A stretch of 64,000 nt of DNA from Hymenopus coronatus. Its lineage: Eukaryota; Arthropoda; Insecta; Mantodea; Hymenopodidae. This document shows positions 45,049 to 55,915 of this stretch, one piece after another (the stretch's first letter is position 1; each line of letters starts with the position of its first letter). Where the stretch lies: the NCBI GenBank assembly GCA_030762935.1, contig CM060884.1, positions 72,357,196 to 72,421,195 on the forward strand. The letters run 5' to 3'. The notes beneath the pieces were generated by a model. The model was given only the letters and a program-made list of their open reading frames with translations, was not told the DNA's origin and searched no databases. The translations under genes and the position numbers were made by a program.

Positions 45049-45225
45049 AAATCTGATGTGTTCCATTCACATGACTTTCTCTACATCTCTACAACAAATT
45101 ATTGTTAAAAAGCTTATGCTTCGATTTACTTCCTAAAACATGTGAAACCTCGACATCGAATTTTTAGGTGCAATACAACACTTTTCTATCCCTATATACA
45201 TTGTACATACAGGGGTAAAGAAAGT
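45049..45225 (+). repeat. Miniature R1 derivative, forward
   Basis: Complete start (AATCTGATGTGTTCCATTCA to ATGCTTCGATTTACTTCC) fused to a complete end (ACATCGAATTTTTAGGTGCA to GGTAAAGAAAGTAATAAG). All of the middle is gone, leaving about 177 bp with both termini. Confidence 0.8.
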
Positions 45226-45288
45226 AATAAGATTTTAAACAATAATTTGTTTTATAGATAGGCATGTAAATGGAACACGTCAGGTTTT
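45226..45288 (-). repeat. R1 start fragment, reverse
   Basis: AACAATAATTTGTTTTATAG to GAACACGTCAGGTTTTTA. Confidence 0.75.
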
Positions 45289-45528
45289 TATGTACATTAT
45301 TGCCTATCATCCACTTTCTCTGAAGAGGGTCATCCTTTATATTCTTGATTTAAAATGACGGGAAGCATATTTAGCAGTCATAACACTCCAGTAGATTTTG
45401 ATTTATTGTAGACATGCTTTTAGCCATTAATTGCCCCTGGGGCTTAATCGACTATCAGCTTCGATCTGCCATGTTACTCCCATTAAAAGTGATAACGCCA
45501 CTGCTAGAAAATATATAAACAAACAAAT

Positions 45529-46198
45529 CTGAGGTGTTACACTCACATGACTTTCTTTTGCTGCTCTACAAACCTCCTACAAAAGATTCTTCTTCTTTGT
45601 ACACAATGCTAATCGAGACAAATATTAGCAGAATGTTACTTAGTTCCTTATAAGTAGGAAAGAACTAAGGAAAGGCACTAGGCTAAAGTGACAGTCAAAT
45701 ATTTTAAAAGCTGTCGTTATGCGATTGTCAATGCAAATCGCTTGGCCAGGAGTAGAACAAAAGAAAAACGGACACTTCCTGTCTGAAAAAAGTATAAGCA
45801 CCTCACAATTGAAACCAATAACAAGGAATATCTCGGAAGCGGTTACCTCTACAATAAAAACGTTAAGGACATAAATTGTGTGTTTTGTGTCTATCTCTTA
45901 CGGTTTAGCAGTTAAGCAAAATTCAGCAAAATTCATCCAGAATAAAGAGGTCTTCACAGGCTTTCCCAGAAAACCCTAAATACACACTTAATTTGGGACG
46001 TAAATAGCTCTAATATACGAGATTTTAATAAAAAGTCGTTAGAGCCATTTTTAAAAAAATAGAAACTTTCAAAAATTTTTCCACATAAAGGGTAGTTTGT
46101 GGTGGGGGATTCTTTTGAAAATCTTCGTGTCGCATCCTTGGAAGATACTAAACCTAAATACCAAGTTTGGTATTTAACAGTTTTTTCGTTTTAAAATA
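45529..46198 (+). repeat. R1 copy, forward, 3' truncated (subfamily B)
   Basis: Starts AAATCTGAGGTGTTACACTC; contains GTTATGCGATTGTCAATGCA and GCCAGGAGTAGAACAAAAG. Ends at TTTTTTCGTTTT before the AC module. Confidence 0.88.
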
Positions 46199-46582
46199 GC
46201 CTTTGTTAAAAATATTTATCTGACAAATATAATGTATAACTTGAATTTTCTTGAAATAGCCTCTAAAGACCTCTTTATTTTGGATGATTTTTATTGAATG
46301 TTGCATAACTGGTAAGCCACAAGAGATAGACAAAAGCTTACTTCACAAAAAATGTAGATCACGATAGAACACACAATTTATGTCATATCCATTTTTTCGT
46401 GGAGTTCATCATTTTTGAGCTATTCCTTATTATTGGTTTTAGCTTTGAAAAACATCATTTTCTCATATACTGGAATTTGTCAACTCCTGACCATACAAAC
46501 AAAGTAACTAGAAGCATAAATTTTTAAGAATAATTTGTTGCAAAGATGTAGAGAAAGTCATGTGAATGGTACACATCTACTT
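46199..46582 (-). repeat. R1 fragment, reverse
   Basis: ATATTTATCTGACAAATATA to AATGGTACACATC, with a deletion after CCATACAAACAAAGTAAC. Confidence 0.85.
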
Positions 46583-46930
46583 AGGAGGAAGCAAGTCATA
46601 AGAAAGTGTATGGATTAGCAAGATAGATAAAAGAATGTCATTTATGGGTAGCTTGTTTACAGAAGAGACAGAGAAGATCAAGTAAATGGAACAATCTATT
46701 GTTTTATAGAATTTAACATTTTATGTCAAGCCTTTTTGGTAATAAATTCAGCAAAATCTCCCCCCCCCATCTGAAACTACCCTCTACTTGGAAGTTATTA
46801 TTATTTTTTTCTTATTTTTCAATTTTATCTAAAATAGCTCTAAGGATTTTAATTCAAATATTAGAGTACTTAATCCTGAATTTCTTGGAAATAGCCTCTG
46901 AAATGCTCTTCATTCTGAAAAACATTTGCA
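46583..46930 (-). repeat. R1 fragments, reverse, degraded
   Basis: 46583-46710 keeps GGAAGCAAGTCATAAG and AAGTAAATGGAACAATC. 46745-46930 keeps CCCCCCATCTGAAACTACCC, AATAGCTCTAAGGATTTTAA and GGAAATAGCCTCTGAAATGC. These are older and more diverged than neighbours. Confidence 0.65.
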
Positions 46931-46939
46931 TATGTTCTC

Positions 46940-47902
46940 AACCGTGTCTGCAACAAATTATTCTTAAAAAGCTTATACTTCTATTTAATTCATGCTGATC
47001 AGAAAAAGTATCAGAAATAGTCTTATTACTTGCTTCCTTGTAAGTAGAAGCGAAATAAAGGAGTAACATAGGTTAAAGTGATAATCAAAATCTGGTTGCT
47101 ATGTGACTGAAGTTCCTTTGTTTGTATCGACAAATTCCTGAATGAGAAAAGTACAAGTTTTTCAAGCAGAAACCAAAAACAAGAAGTGTCTCAAAAACGA
47201 TGAAGTCCACGAAAAAAGTGTATGTAACATAAATTATTATATCAGTTCTTATTATAAATTATGTGTTTTAACGTGCTCTACATTTTTCGTGGAGTAAGTT
47301 TTTGTGCAACTCTTTCGGTTTAGCAGTTAGTTATTCAAAATTCCGTAAAATTCATCCAGAATAAAGTGGTCTTCAGAGGCTATTCCCAGAAAATTCAAGA
47401 TAAACATTTTATTTGTCAGCTAAATATCTTTAATATACGATATTTTAATCAAAATCGTTAGAGCCATTTTTGAGAAAATCAAAATGCTCGAAAAACGTTC
47501 CATGTAAATTGTAGTTGGGGGTGGGGGGATTTTTCTCAAAATCTTGATGTTACATCCCTGGAAGATGCTAAACTCAAATACCAACTTTGGTATTTTACCG
47601 ATTTTTCGTTTTTGAGTTATCGTGTTCACAGGCACACGGACACACGATAAATATAACACCCGAAAAAATCCATCGTCCTCCTCCGGCTTTGAACCCGCGA
47701 CCTTGGGTATATGAAGTCAGCATGGTAACCATTGCACCACGGACCCAGACACATGGACCTTTTTCCGAAAATGCATTTTTTAGATAAAGGGGACGCTAAA
47801 ACATATATATCTGGTGAAATCTCGGTATCGAATTTTTGGGTGGAGTGCAATACCTTCTCTGTATACTATGTACATAGTACGTATAGAGAAAGTAAAACAT
47901 TC
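46940..47902 (+). repeat. R1 copy, forward (subfamily A), interrupted by a SINE
   Basis: Starts at the internal GTCTGCAACAAATTATTCTT, without TCTGATGTG. Ends GTACGTATAGAGAAAGTAAA. The AC tract is split by S3 sequence at 47648-47746. Confidence 0.88.
47648..47746 (-). mobile_element. S3 SINE fragment nested in the R1 AC tract
   Basis: Minus strand: GTCCGTGGTGCAATGGTTAC (A box), GGTCGCGGGTTCAAAGCCGG (B box), GACGATGGATTTTTTCGGGT, TGTTATATTTATCG. A 72-bp tRNA-like head plus a short tail; the longer S3 tail seen at 39.04 kb is absent. Confidence 0.82.
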
Positions 47903-48213
47903 AAACACACTATGATAATACATTTTTTGTGCAGTTATCTATTTATGAGATTCTTTGTTATTGGTTTTAAATTTTACAATAATGCGTCTTTTTCAAATGG
48001 GAAGGCATTATTCACCCCTTTTCATGCAAATTTGAACCTCATCGCATAGGCTTTTAAAATATTTGTTTGTCGCTTTAGTCTAGTGTATTGATTTATTTCT
48101 ATTGTACTTGCAAGAATAGCAAGTAATAAAGACAATGTTTATCTGAATTAGCGTGAAGTAGATGTAAGAATAGTTTTTACAGAATAGGTAGAGAAAGGAA
48201 TGTGAATTAACAC
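47903..48213 (-). repeat. R1 fragment, reverse (subfamily C)
   Basis: CACACTATGATAATACATTT to GAATGTGAATTAACACATTA, well diverged. Confidence 0.75.
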
Positions 48214-48490
48214 ATTAGCAGCTAAGGATGGAGTTTAGTGTCCATGTGGCCTGTACGTTGACCTTTACGCGTAAATAGCAACAGAAAGGCGCATTTCGAC
48301 TGTCATCTGTTGAACAAACCAAGGCATTCTTCTTCTCTACAAGATCATAAACACAGAGACTCTGTGTGTGGTCCGCCCGCCTCCCTTTCCAAACTTTGCT
48401 TATGTCATATTGTCAGCAAGTGTGCAACAGTGACACATCTCACATTTAAGTTAATATTTCTGTGAAATTTGGGAAATTCACAACCTTCTT

Positions 48491-49315
48491 CAATTTTACT
48501 TTCTTTAGACGCATTATGTGCATAGTGTATAGAGAAGGCATTGCACTCCATCCAAAAATGCGATACCGAGATTTCACTGGAAATATATGTTTTAGGGTTT
48601 CCTGTATCCAAAAAAAGCATTTTCACAAAAAGGTCCGTGTCTGTGTGTGTATGTGTGTGTGTGTGTGTGTGTGTGTCCGTGTGTCTGTGAACACGATACC
48701 TCAAAATCGAAAAGTCGGTAAAATACCAAAGTTGGTATTTAAGTTTAGTATCTTCCAGGGATGCAACACGAAGATTTTGAGAAAAAATCCCCCCATCCCC
48801 CATCCCAAACTACCCTTTACCTGGAACTTTTTTCGAAAATTTTGATTTTCAAAAAATGGCGCTTACGATTTTGATTAAAATATTTTATATTAAAGATATC
48901 TACCTGAAAAATAAAACGTATATCTTTAACTTTCTGGGAATAGCCTCTGAAGACTACTTTATTCTGGATAAATTTTACGGAATTTTGCATAACTGCTAAA
49001 CCGTAAGAGATGGACAAAAACTTACCACACAAAAATTGTAGAGTACGTTAAAACACAGATTTTATGTTATACACAGTGTTTTCAGGAAGTTGGTCGTTTT
49101 TTTTTTTAGATATTCATTGTTTTTGATATCAGCTTTAAAAACACACACTTTTCTCATACAGAAATTTGTCAACTTGTGTCCATATAAACAAAGGAACTTC
49201 ATTCACATAGAAACCAGCTTTTGACTGTCACTCTAACCTATAGTACTCCCTTATTTCGCTTCTATTTATAAGGAAGCAAGTAATAAAACTATTTCTGCTA
49301 ATTTTTTCTCGCTAA
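48491..49315 (-). repeat. R1 copy, reverse, near full length (subfamily A)
   Basis: Starts TTTTACTTTCTTTAGACGCA with a palindrome (CATTATGTGCATAGTGTATA). The GT tract of about 40 bp lies at 48638-48680. Stops at TGCTAATTTTTTCTCGCTAA, where a forward end fragment begins. Confidence 0.92.
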
Positions 49316-49408
49316 TTTTTTCCGGTGAAATCTCGGTATAGAATTTTTGGTGGAGTGCAATACTTTCTCTGTATACTAAGTACATAGTACATGTAGTGAA
49401 AGTAAAAA
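49316..49408 (+). repeat. R1 3'-end fragment, forward
   Basis: TTCCGGTGAAATCTCGGTAT to CATGTAGTGAAAGTAAAAA. Confidence 0.82.
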
Positions 49409-49409
49409 G

Positions 49410-49532
49410 GAATTAGATGTAATTATCAGTGAATGTGAACCACTAATAAAATGTCTTGGTGACTACGATGAAGATGCTGCCGGGAATGATGACGACGGAG
49501 ACTTGGATGGGATTGGGCCATTAAAATTCTAA
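49410..49532 (+). CDS. Possible 3' coding exon, acidic C-terminus (partial)
   Basis: Forty open codons then TAA at 49530: ELDVIISECEPLIKCLGDYD followed by an Asp/Glu/Gly-rich stretch ending in DGIGPLKF. The composition is more protein-like than the surrounding R1 frames. It starts immediately after an R1 end; an AG lies just before it but no pyrimidine tract, so I cannot show a real splice acceptor. It may be the tail of a transposase or of a host gene cut by R1. Function unknown. Confidence 0.28.
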   Translation, partial: ELDVIISECEPLIKCLGDYDEDAAGNDDDGDLDGIGPLKF

Positions 49533-49819
49533 ACTGGTGAAAATCACTTTGTTGTGCCTTTCTCGCATTGTAAAAAGTTATCTTGCATTAATTGTTATAT
49601 ACTGTCGTAAATATGTAATGTGTATTACATACGTCATAGCAGCATGTTAGTTTCAATTAACATCAATAATAACAAATCAGTTTCATTATTCATCGGCATT
49701 CATTTACTATGTGCACTGTTTATATTCATTGTAATCAGCTGTTGTTGTTTACTAATTACTCTTGCAACGTCACAAAGGCAGCATAGCCAACCTTACGCGA
49801 AAATACCCGAACTGTCAAG
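49533..49819. other. No gene seen
   Basis: AT-rich after the possible stop; no AATAAA signal close to it. A hydrophobic run in the 49620-50069 frame (IHLLCALFIFIVISCCCLLI) continues into SINE-derived sequence, so I do not accept that frame. Confidence 0.35.
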
Positions 49820-50030
49820 TGCAAGGACTCAGCGGCGGGGTATAGGTATCGGCGACGACTGCGGCAGAGGTGGCATTCCGTGGATGGCGCTGGTGGTTCT
49901 CTGCAGACTCCTTGGTCTATCCATGGACTCCTGGCGCTCCCCGCGTCGACATGAAGACCTGCTTGTGAGTGTTAGGGGCCCTCCACGACGGCTCTCTCCC
50001 TGTCCGCTTTTGGGCCGCCCTCTGATGTTA
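49820..50030 (+). mobile_element. S2-related SINE 3' region
   Basis: CTCCACGACGGCTCTCTCCC, then TGTC and GGGCCGCC, matches the S2 body at 29,940-29,980. The upstream 150 bp are GC-rich and probably belong to the same element, but no tRNA head is visible. Confidence 0.55.
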
Positions 50031-50189
50031 TTCATCACATCCTTCTTCGAGGAGTGTGCCGCAGTGTGAATACCAGTCCGTAACGCACACAAACGCCATA
50101 TTTTTGCCTTCTTTCAAAATTCTAGCTTGCTTACTTATTTAAGCAACAGTAGTTAAATTTTGAGTACAGTCCGTTAAAAGATCGTAAAT

Positions 50190-51074
50190 ACCTTTTTTTA
50201 CTTTCTCTACACGTGCTATGTACATACTGTATAGAGAAGATATATCATTCCACCAAAAATTCGATAGCGAGATTTTACCGGAAATAAACGTTTTAGAGTT
50301 TCCTGTCTCCAAAAAAAACATTTTTGGAAAAAGGCCTGTGTGCGTGTGTGTGTTTGTTCTTATGTCAGTGTGTGTGTGTGTGTGTGTATCTGTAAACACG
50401 TACGTAACCCAAAAATAAAAGTTGGTAAAATACCAAACTTTGATTAGCATCTTTCAGGAATGTGACATGAAAATTTTGAGGAAAATCCCCCCTCCCCAAA
50501 CTACTCCTTACATGGAAACGTTTTCGAACAGTTTCCTTATCTCAAAAATGGCTCTAACGATTTTGTTTAGAATACCGTATATTAAAGGTATTTACGACAC
50601 AAATAAAATGTATATCTTGAATTTTCTTGGAATAGCATCTGAAGCGTACTTTATTCTGGATACATTTTACAGAATTTTGCATAACTGCTAAACCGTAAAA
50701 ATGGACAAACAGTCACTCCATCAAAAGTGTACATCTTGTTAAAATGCATAATTTATGTCAAATACGTTTTTCTTATGCAGTTGACCGTTTTCAAGATATT
50801 CATTATCATTGGATTAAATTTTAAACTAATTAACATTTCTCAAGCAAAGCGAAACGAACCTCAATTGTTTCCCATAGCGACCAGCTTTTAAAACATTTGA
50901 CTATCGCTTTAGCCTAGTGTATTCCCTTATTTTCAGTTCTACTTACAAGGAAGCTAGTAATTAGACCAATTCTGCTAATGTTTTCCAAGATTAGCATGAT
51001 AATCTTTTGTGATAAAAAAGTGTTTACTGAACAGCTAGAGAAAGTTATGTGAAAGGAACACATCAGATTTTTGT
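50190..51074 (-). repeat. R1 copy, reverse, full length (subfamily C)
   Basis: Starts TTTTTACTTTCTCTACACGT with a palindrome (GCTATGTACATACTGTATAG) and ends GAAAGGAACACATCAGATTT. Long GT tract at 50338-50390. Confidence 0.92.
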
Positions 51075-51525
51075 CATATTTTACAGATGCATCATCTTTA
51101 ACAGTTTGTTATGCTGAAAATTTACTTTTAAACTACGTTTGGATTTAACAGAATTCCATAATCGACATTTACAGCTGTCGATGATTATGTATAACGTTTT
51201 CAAATCCCAGTTTGGAGAATATTTCACCTCTGTAATATGAGGAAAGACAAGCAGTCAGGTATAGGATTATATAGATACAGTTATATGCAAAACCGGAGAA
51301 TAACGAAGATAAACAGTATATAAAACAGAAATATTACGGCCTCAGTGCTTTTACATGATATTTATAGCCACGAATAAAACCTTTCTGAAATGGAGATATG
51401 AGATTGCCATTTCAGCTCCCAAAATAAAAAGCAGAAGCCGTATAACGTACACTCCACCCTATATGAAGACAAAATCAATTTTAACAAACGGGCGGAAGAG
51501 ACATGCGGCCTAAATGCATGAGAAA
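51075..51525. other. No gene seen
   Basis: AT-rich, R1-free. No recognised exon or element. Confidence 0.35.
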
Positions 51526-52413
51526 AATAATCTGATGTGTTCCATTCACATGACTTTCTCTACATCCCTGCAACAAGTTATTGCTAAAAGCATCTATATA
51601 CTTAATGCTAGTTCAGAACAAATTATCAGAAATAGTCTTATTACTTGCTTCCTTGTAAGTAGAAGTGAAATAAGGGAGTACCAGAGGTTAAAGTGATAGC
51701 CAAAAGCTGGTTTCTATGTGACTGAAGCTCCTTTGTTTGTATGGACACGAGTTGACAAATTCCAGTATGAGAAAAGTACAAGTTTTTCAAAGCCGAAACC
51801 AAGGAATATCAAACGGTGAACTTCACAAAAAAAAAATTATATAGCATAAATTGTGTGTTCTATTGTGCTCTACATTTTCCGTGTGGTAAGTTTTTGTCTA
51901 TCTCTTACGCTTTAGCAGTTGTGCAAAATTCCGTAAAATTCATCCAGAATAAAATAGTCTTCAGAGGCTATTGCCAGAAAATTCAAGATATACATATTAT
52001 TTGACAAGTATATATCTTTAATATATGCTATTTTAATCAAAATCGTTGGAGCCATTTTTTAGAAAATCAAAATTTTCGAAAATTTTTCCATCTGAAGGGT
52101 AGTTGAGGGTGGGGGGATTTTCTTGAAAATCTTCGTGTCGCATCCCTGAAAGATACTGAACTTAAATACCAAGTTTGGTATTTAACGGTCTTTTTGTTTT
52201 TGAGCTATGCTGCCCACAGACACACGGACAAACACACATACCCACAGGCAGACACACACACGGACATTTTTCAAAAAATGCTGTTTTTTGGATTCAGGTG
52301 GTCTCAAAACACGTATTTCCGGTGAAATCTCGGTATCGAATTTTTGAGTAAAATGCAAATACCTTCTCTATACACTATGTATATAGTGCGTATAGAGAAA
52401 GTGAAAATTGAAT
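51526..52413 (+). repeat. R1 copy, forward, full length (subfamily A)
   Basis: Starts AATCTGATGTGTTCCATTCA and ends GCGTATAGAGAAAGTGAAAA, with hairpin ACTTAAATACCAAGTTTGGT and a long AC tract (52215-52262). Among the best preserved copies. Confidence 0.93.
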
Positions 52414-52415
52414 AC

Positions 52416-52510
52416 ACTGGTCTAAAGCGACAATAGAGGTTGGGATCGCTTTGCATGGCCACCAGTAAAACAAAAGAAACAAACCAATGATGGCTTTCTG
52501 CTATATAAGA
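52416..52510 (+). repeat. R1 scrap, forward (subfamily B)
   Basis: ATACACTGGTCTAAAGCGAC to GGCCACCAGTAAAACAAAAG. Confidence 0.7.
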
Positions 52511-52551
52511 CTTAGCGTAGATTAAAATTAAGCCCATTTACAAAATATGCC

Positions 52552-53220
52552 GAAAAAGATGTTGTGCTACACTCACATGACTTTCTCTAGTGGCCGCGCC
52601 GTGGCCGAGTGGTTAGACCACTCGACTCTCACCTAGACGGCCGGGGTTCGATCCCAAGCGACCGCATGTGAAATTTGTGGTGGACAAAACGGCGCTGGGG
52701 CGTGTTTTCTCCGGGTACTCCGGTTTCCCCCGACATCGCATTCCACCGGTGCTCCATCATCATTAATGTATCACCAGTGTCACCGCCTGCGGTGCCATTA
52801 GTAGTTAAAGCGGGCGTTAAACACTACCAAAATAAATAATAAACTTTCTCTAGCTGTTCCGCAAACGTCTTACATAAGATAATTCTTCTTTCTGCACCTT
52901 GGTAATCGAGCTACTCATTAGCACAATGTTCTTATTACTTAGTTCCTTATAAGTAGGAAGAAAATAAGGGAATACACTAGGCTAAACCGATAGTCAAATG
53001 TTTCAAAAGCTGTCGTTATGCAATTGTCATTACAAATCGCTTCTTTTCTTGGCCAGGAGTAGAACAAAAGAAAAACGGAACTCCCGTCTGAGAAAAGTAT
53101 AAGTACTTCACAACTGAAACTAATAACAATGAATACCTCGAAAACGGTAAGCTCCACGAGAAAAATGCATATGATATAACTTGTGTACTTGTTTTTCTCT
53201 ATCTCTTACGGTTTACTAGA
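52552..53220 (+). repeat. R1 copy, forward (subfamily B), split by an S1 SINE
   Basis: Left part TGTGCTACACTCACATGACT to 52589; right part resumes at 52843 with ACTTTCTCTAGCTGTTCCGC. The repeated ACTTTCTCTAG is the target-site duplication of the SINE. Truncated after TACGGTTTACTAGATATGC. Confidence 0.9.
52590..52842 (+). mobile_element. S1 SINE, complete, with 11-bp target-site duplication
   Basis: 253 bp. The tRNA-like head has an A box (GTGGCCGAGTGGTTAG) and B box (GGGGTTCGATCCC), like tRNA-Ser/Leu heads. Body: AAGCGACCGCATGTG, GCATTCCACCGGTGCTCC, CACCGCCTGCGGTGCC. A-rich tail: AAAATAAATAATAA. ACTTTCTCTAG precisely flanks it (52579-52589 and 52843-52853), showing target-primed insertion into R1. 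Confidence 0.93.
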
Positions 53221-53338
53221 TATGCCAACTGGCCTGGTGGCGCCATATCTGTGTGAGGCCCGGGACTTGTTTTTCTCTATCTCTTACGGTTTACTAGATA
53301 TGCACCATATCTGTGTGAGGCCCGGGACTTGTCAGCCG
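53188..53338 (+). repeat. 78-bp tandem duplication
   Basis: CTTGTTTTTCTCTATCTCTT to GTGAGGCCCGGGACTTG occurs at 53188 and again at 53266. The second unit lacks about 15 bp (AACTGGCCTGGTGG). Each unit begins with R1 sequence and ends with non-R1 sequence, so the duplication postdates the R1 junction. Confidence 0.9.
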
Positions 53339-54150
53339 ACCCTAGTATATCATTTTTTATAGAAGATGTTGTTATACACATATTGTAGTTTGTTCATCAC
53401 ATCTGTCAAAAATTGTAAAATGTAGCTTCGTATAGATATAATTTTAATAATTTTAAATTATAGAACTATAACCTAAACCTGCATTATATATAATAGTGTT
53501 TAATATGTGAAATAAAACAAAGAGACTCGTATTTAACAAAACTTCTGTTTTGGGTTTTGCCGATAGAATCTGATTCTTTTTAAAAGGTCTTGTTTTGTAT
53601 TCAGGGATCTTAGAAACGTGCATTTCCAGTGAAATTTCGGTATTGAGTTTTAGAGTGGAATGAAATACTCTTCCCTACCTGATATGTATATGGTAGATAA
53701 AATAAAACACCTCAGCCGGAAGGGTTATAAAAGAACAATAAGATGTCGGGGGTTGAGAAGTTCTAAGCACTTTCCATTTAGTTGCTATATTTGCAAACGC
53801 TTGCTAAGGGTAATTCAGACCAAGCTAGTCAGGTGATTCCTTCAGTGTTTGGAAGGTAATTAAAAAGCAGGTTGAGCATGGAGCTCGTTGCAGTAAGCTG
53901 TTTACACGCCATAAATCCTTTTCTGTATTTAGTTCCTGACAGAAAGCCATAAAATATGTTCGTGTTCTGCCTGCAGTTCTTATCTAGATGTACACTCGAC
54001 ACTCTACACCTCAAAACTAGAGATTAGCCACCTCTTATAAGTATCAGAGTTACGATTCATCGGGTTTTCTTAATTCTTTTCCATTTTCGTGTTTTAATTT
54101 CAAATGAATGTTTTGATCTCCCTGCCATTTAGTACACCAATTGTGAATAA
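53339..54150. other. No gene; one R1 end fragment
   Basis: 53575-53708 is a diverged forward R1 end (GTGCATTTCCAGTGAAATTT to GTAGATAAAATAAAAC). The rest is AT-rich with no exon recognised. Confidence 0.5.
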
Positions 54151-54535
54151 CTTTCCTGACACGTACCGTACAGAGAAGGTATAACGCATCCAATAATTCG
54201 ATACCGAGATTTTACCAGAAATACATGTTTTGGGACCCCCTGAATGAGAAAAAATAGAAAAATGTCCGTGTATCTGTCCGTCAGTGTGTATGTGTGTGTG
54301 TGTGTGTGTGTCTGTAGACAGCATAGCTCAAAATCTTGGTATTTATGTTTGGTATCTTTCAAGAAGGTTTTCAAGAAAATCCTGCCTTCACATGGACCAT
54401 TTTCCAAAAATTTTTATTTTCTCAAGAATAGGTCTAACGATTTACTAATTTAAACTTTTCTCGAGTGATAAAACATCTTTGTTATCGTTTCTCGTTTGTT
54501 TACTCCTAGTTAGCAAAGAGATTGGCATTTTAGAG
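54151..54535 (-). repeat. R1 deletion derivative, reverse, unit 1 of a tandem pair
   Basis: The palindrome end (ACACGTACCGTACAGAGAAG) and GT tract are present. After AATAGGTCTAACGATTTACT the usual middle is replaced by CTCGAGTGATAAAACATCTT and GTTATCGTTTCTCGTTTGTT, sequence not found in other R1 copies. Confidence 0.82.
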
Positions 54536-55112
54536 AAGCTCTTGTAACGCACAAAATGATTCGATACTGAGATTTTACCGGTAATACATGTTTTAGGACC
54601 CCTTGAATAAAAAGAAAAATGTCCGTGTGTCTATCCGTCAGTGTGTATACGTATGTGTCTGTGGCCAGCATACCTCAAAAACTTGTCATTTATGTTTAGT
54701 ATTCTTCAAGGATGCGACACGAAGATGTTAAAGGAAATCCCGCCACTCCAAATACCTTTTACATGGACCATTTTCCGAAATTATTTATTTTCTCAAAAAT
54801 AGCTCTAACAATTTACTAATGTAAACTTTTTTCGAGCGATAAAACATCTTTCTTATCGTTTCTCGTTTGTTTACTCTTGGTTAGCAAATAGATTGGGATT
54901 TTAATTGTTTCACGTAGCGACCGGCTTTTAAAGTCATAAAGCTTTAGCATTTTCGAAGTTCCCTTTTTCTTACAAGTAGCCAGTAATAAGACTAATTCTG
55001 CTTATTTTTATCTTGATTAACACGATGTAGATAACAGATTAATCTTTTGAATAAAAGGTTTGTTTACCGAACAACTAGAGGACGACATGTGAATGGAACA
55101 CTTTAGATTTTT
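54536..55112 (-). repeat. R1 deletion derivative, reverse, unit 2 of the tandem pair
   Basis: Repeats unit 1 in order (GATACTGAGATTTTACCGGT, ATCCGTCAGTGTGTA, TTTACTAATGTAAACTTTTT, CTTATCGTTTCTCGTTTG), then continues to the TCTGATGTG end (GAATGGAACACTTTAGATTT). Confidence 0.82.
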
Positions 55113-55261
55113 TCTCTTCTACTTACAAGGAACCAAGTAATAAAGACAATTTCACTAATGTTTTTGTCGATTAGCATAATGTAGATAAAAGAATAAGCTT
55201 TTCAACAATAATTTGTTACGGAGATATAGTGAAAGTCATGTGATTTTAACACGTCAGATTT
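55113..55261 (-). repeat. R1 start portion, reverse
   Basis: CTTCTACTTACAAGGAACCA to GATTTTAACACGTCAGATTT. Confidence 0.82.
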
Positions 55262-55643
55262 TTTTACTTTCTCTACACGTACTATGTACATAGTGTACAG
55301 AGAAAGTATTGTATTCGACCCAAAAATTCGATACCGAGATTTCACCGGAAACACATGTTTTGAGTCCCCCTGAATCCAAAAAAAGCATTTCTGGAAAAGG
55401 TCCTTGTGTGTGTGCGTGGATGTGTGCACCGCATAGCTCAAAAACGAAAAGACCGTTATATACCAAACATGGTATTTAAGTTTGGTATCTTTTAAGGATG
55501 TGACACGAAGATTTTCAAGAAAATCTCGCCACCCCCAACTATCCTTTACATGGAATTTTTTTTCGTAAATTTTGATCCTCTCAAACATGGCACTAACAAT
55601 TTTGATTAAAATTCCGTATATTGAAGATATTTACCTAACAAAT

Positions 55644-55688
<45 letters not shown>

Positions 55689-55915
55689 AATTTTCTGAGG
55701 ATAGCTCTGAAGACTACTTTATTCTGGATGAATTGTAAGGAACTTTGCTAAACCGTAAGAGATGGACAAAAGCTTACCTCACAAAACATGTAAAGCACAT
55801 TAAAACACACTTTTTAAGTTTTATACCTTTTTTTGAGGAGTCGATCGTTTTTGAGATATTCCATTTTTTTTTTCACTTGAATCAATAGTACTCCCTTATT
55901 TCGTTTCTTCTTAGA
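55262..55915 (-). repeat. R1 copy, reverse, 3'-truncated, with (TA)n
   Basis: Starts TTTTACTTTCTCTACACGTA with a near-perfect palindrome (CTATGTACATAGTGTACAGA). A (TA)n run at 55646-55684 sits where other copies have AAATAAAATGTATATCTTG. Stops in the ACTCCCTTATTTCGTTTCTT block. Confidence 0.9.
55646..55684. repeat. (TA)n microsatellite inside R1
   Basis: About 19 TA repeats at a different native TATA site from the one at 41.58 kb. Confidence 0.95.

Noticed and set aside
49620..50069. 149-codon frame with a hydrophobic stretch
   Set aside because: Second half is S2-type SINE sequence shared with 29.9 kb; no splice signals or similarity support a membrane protein.
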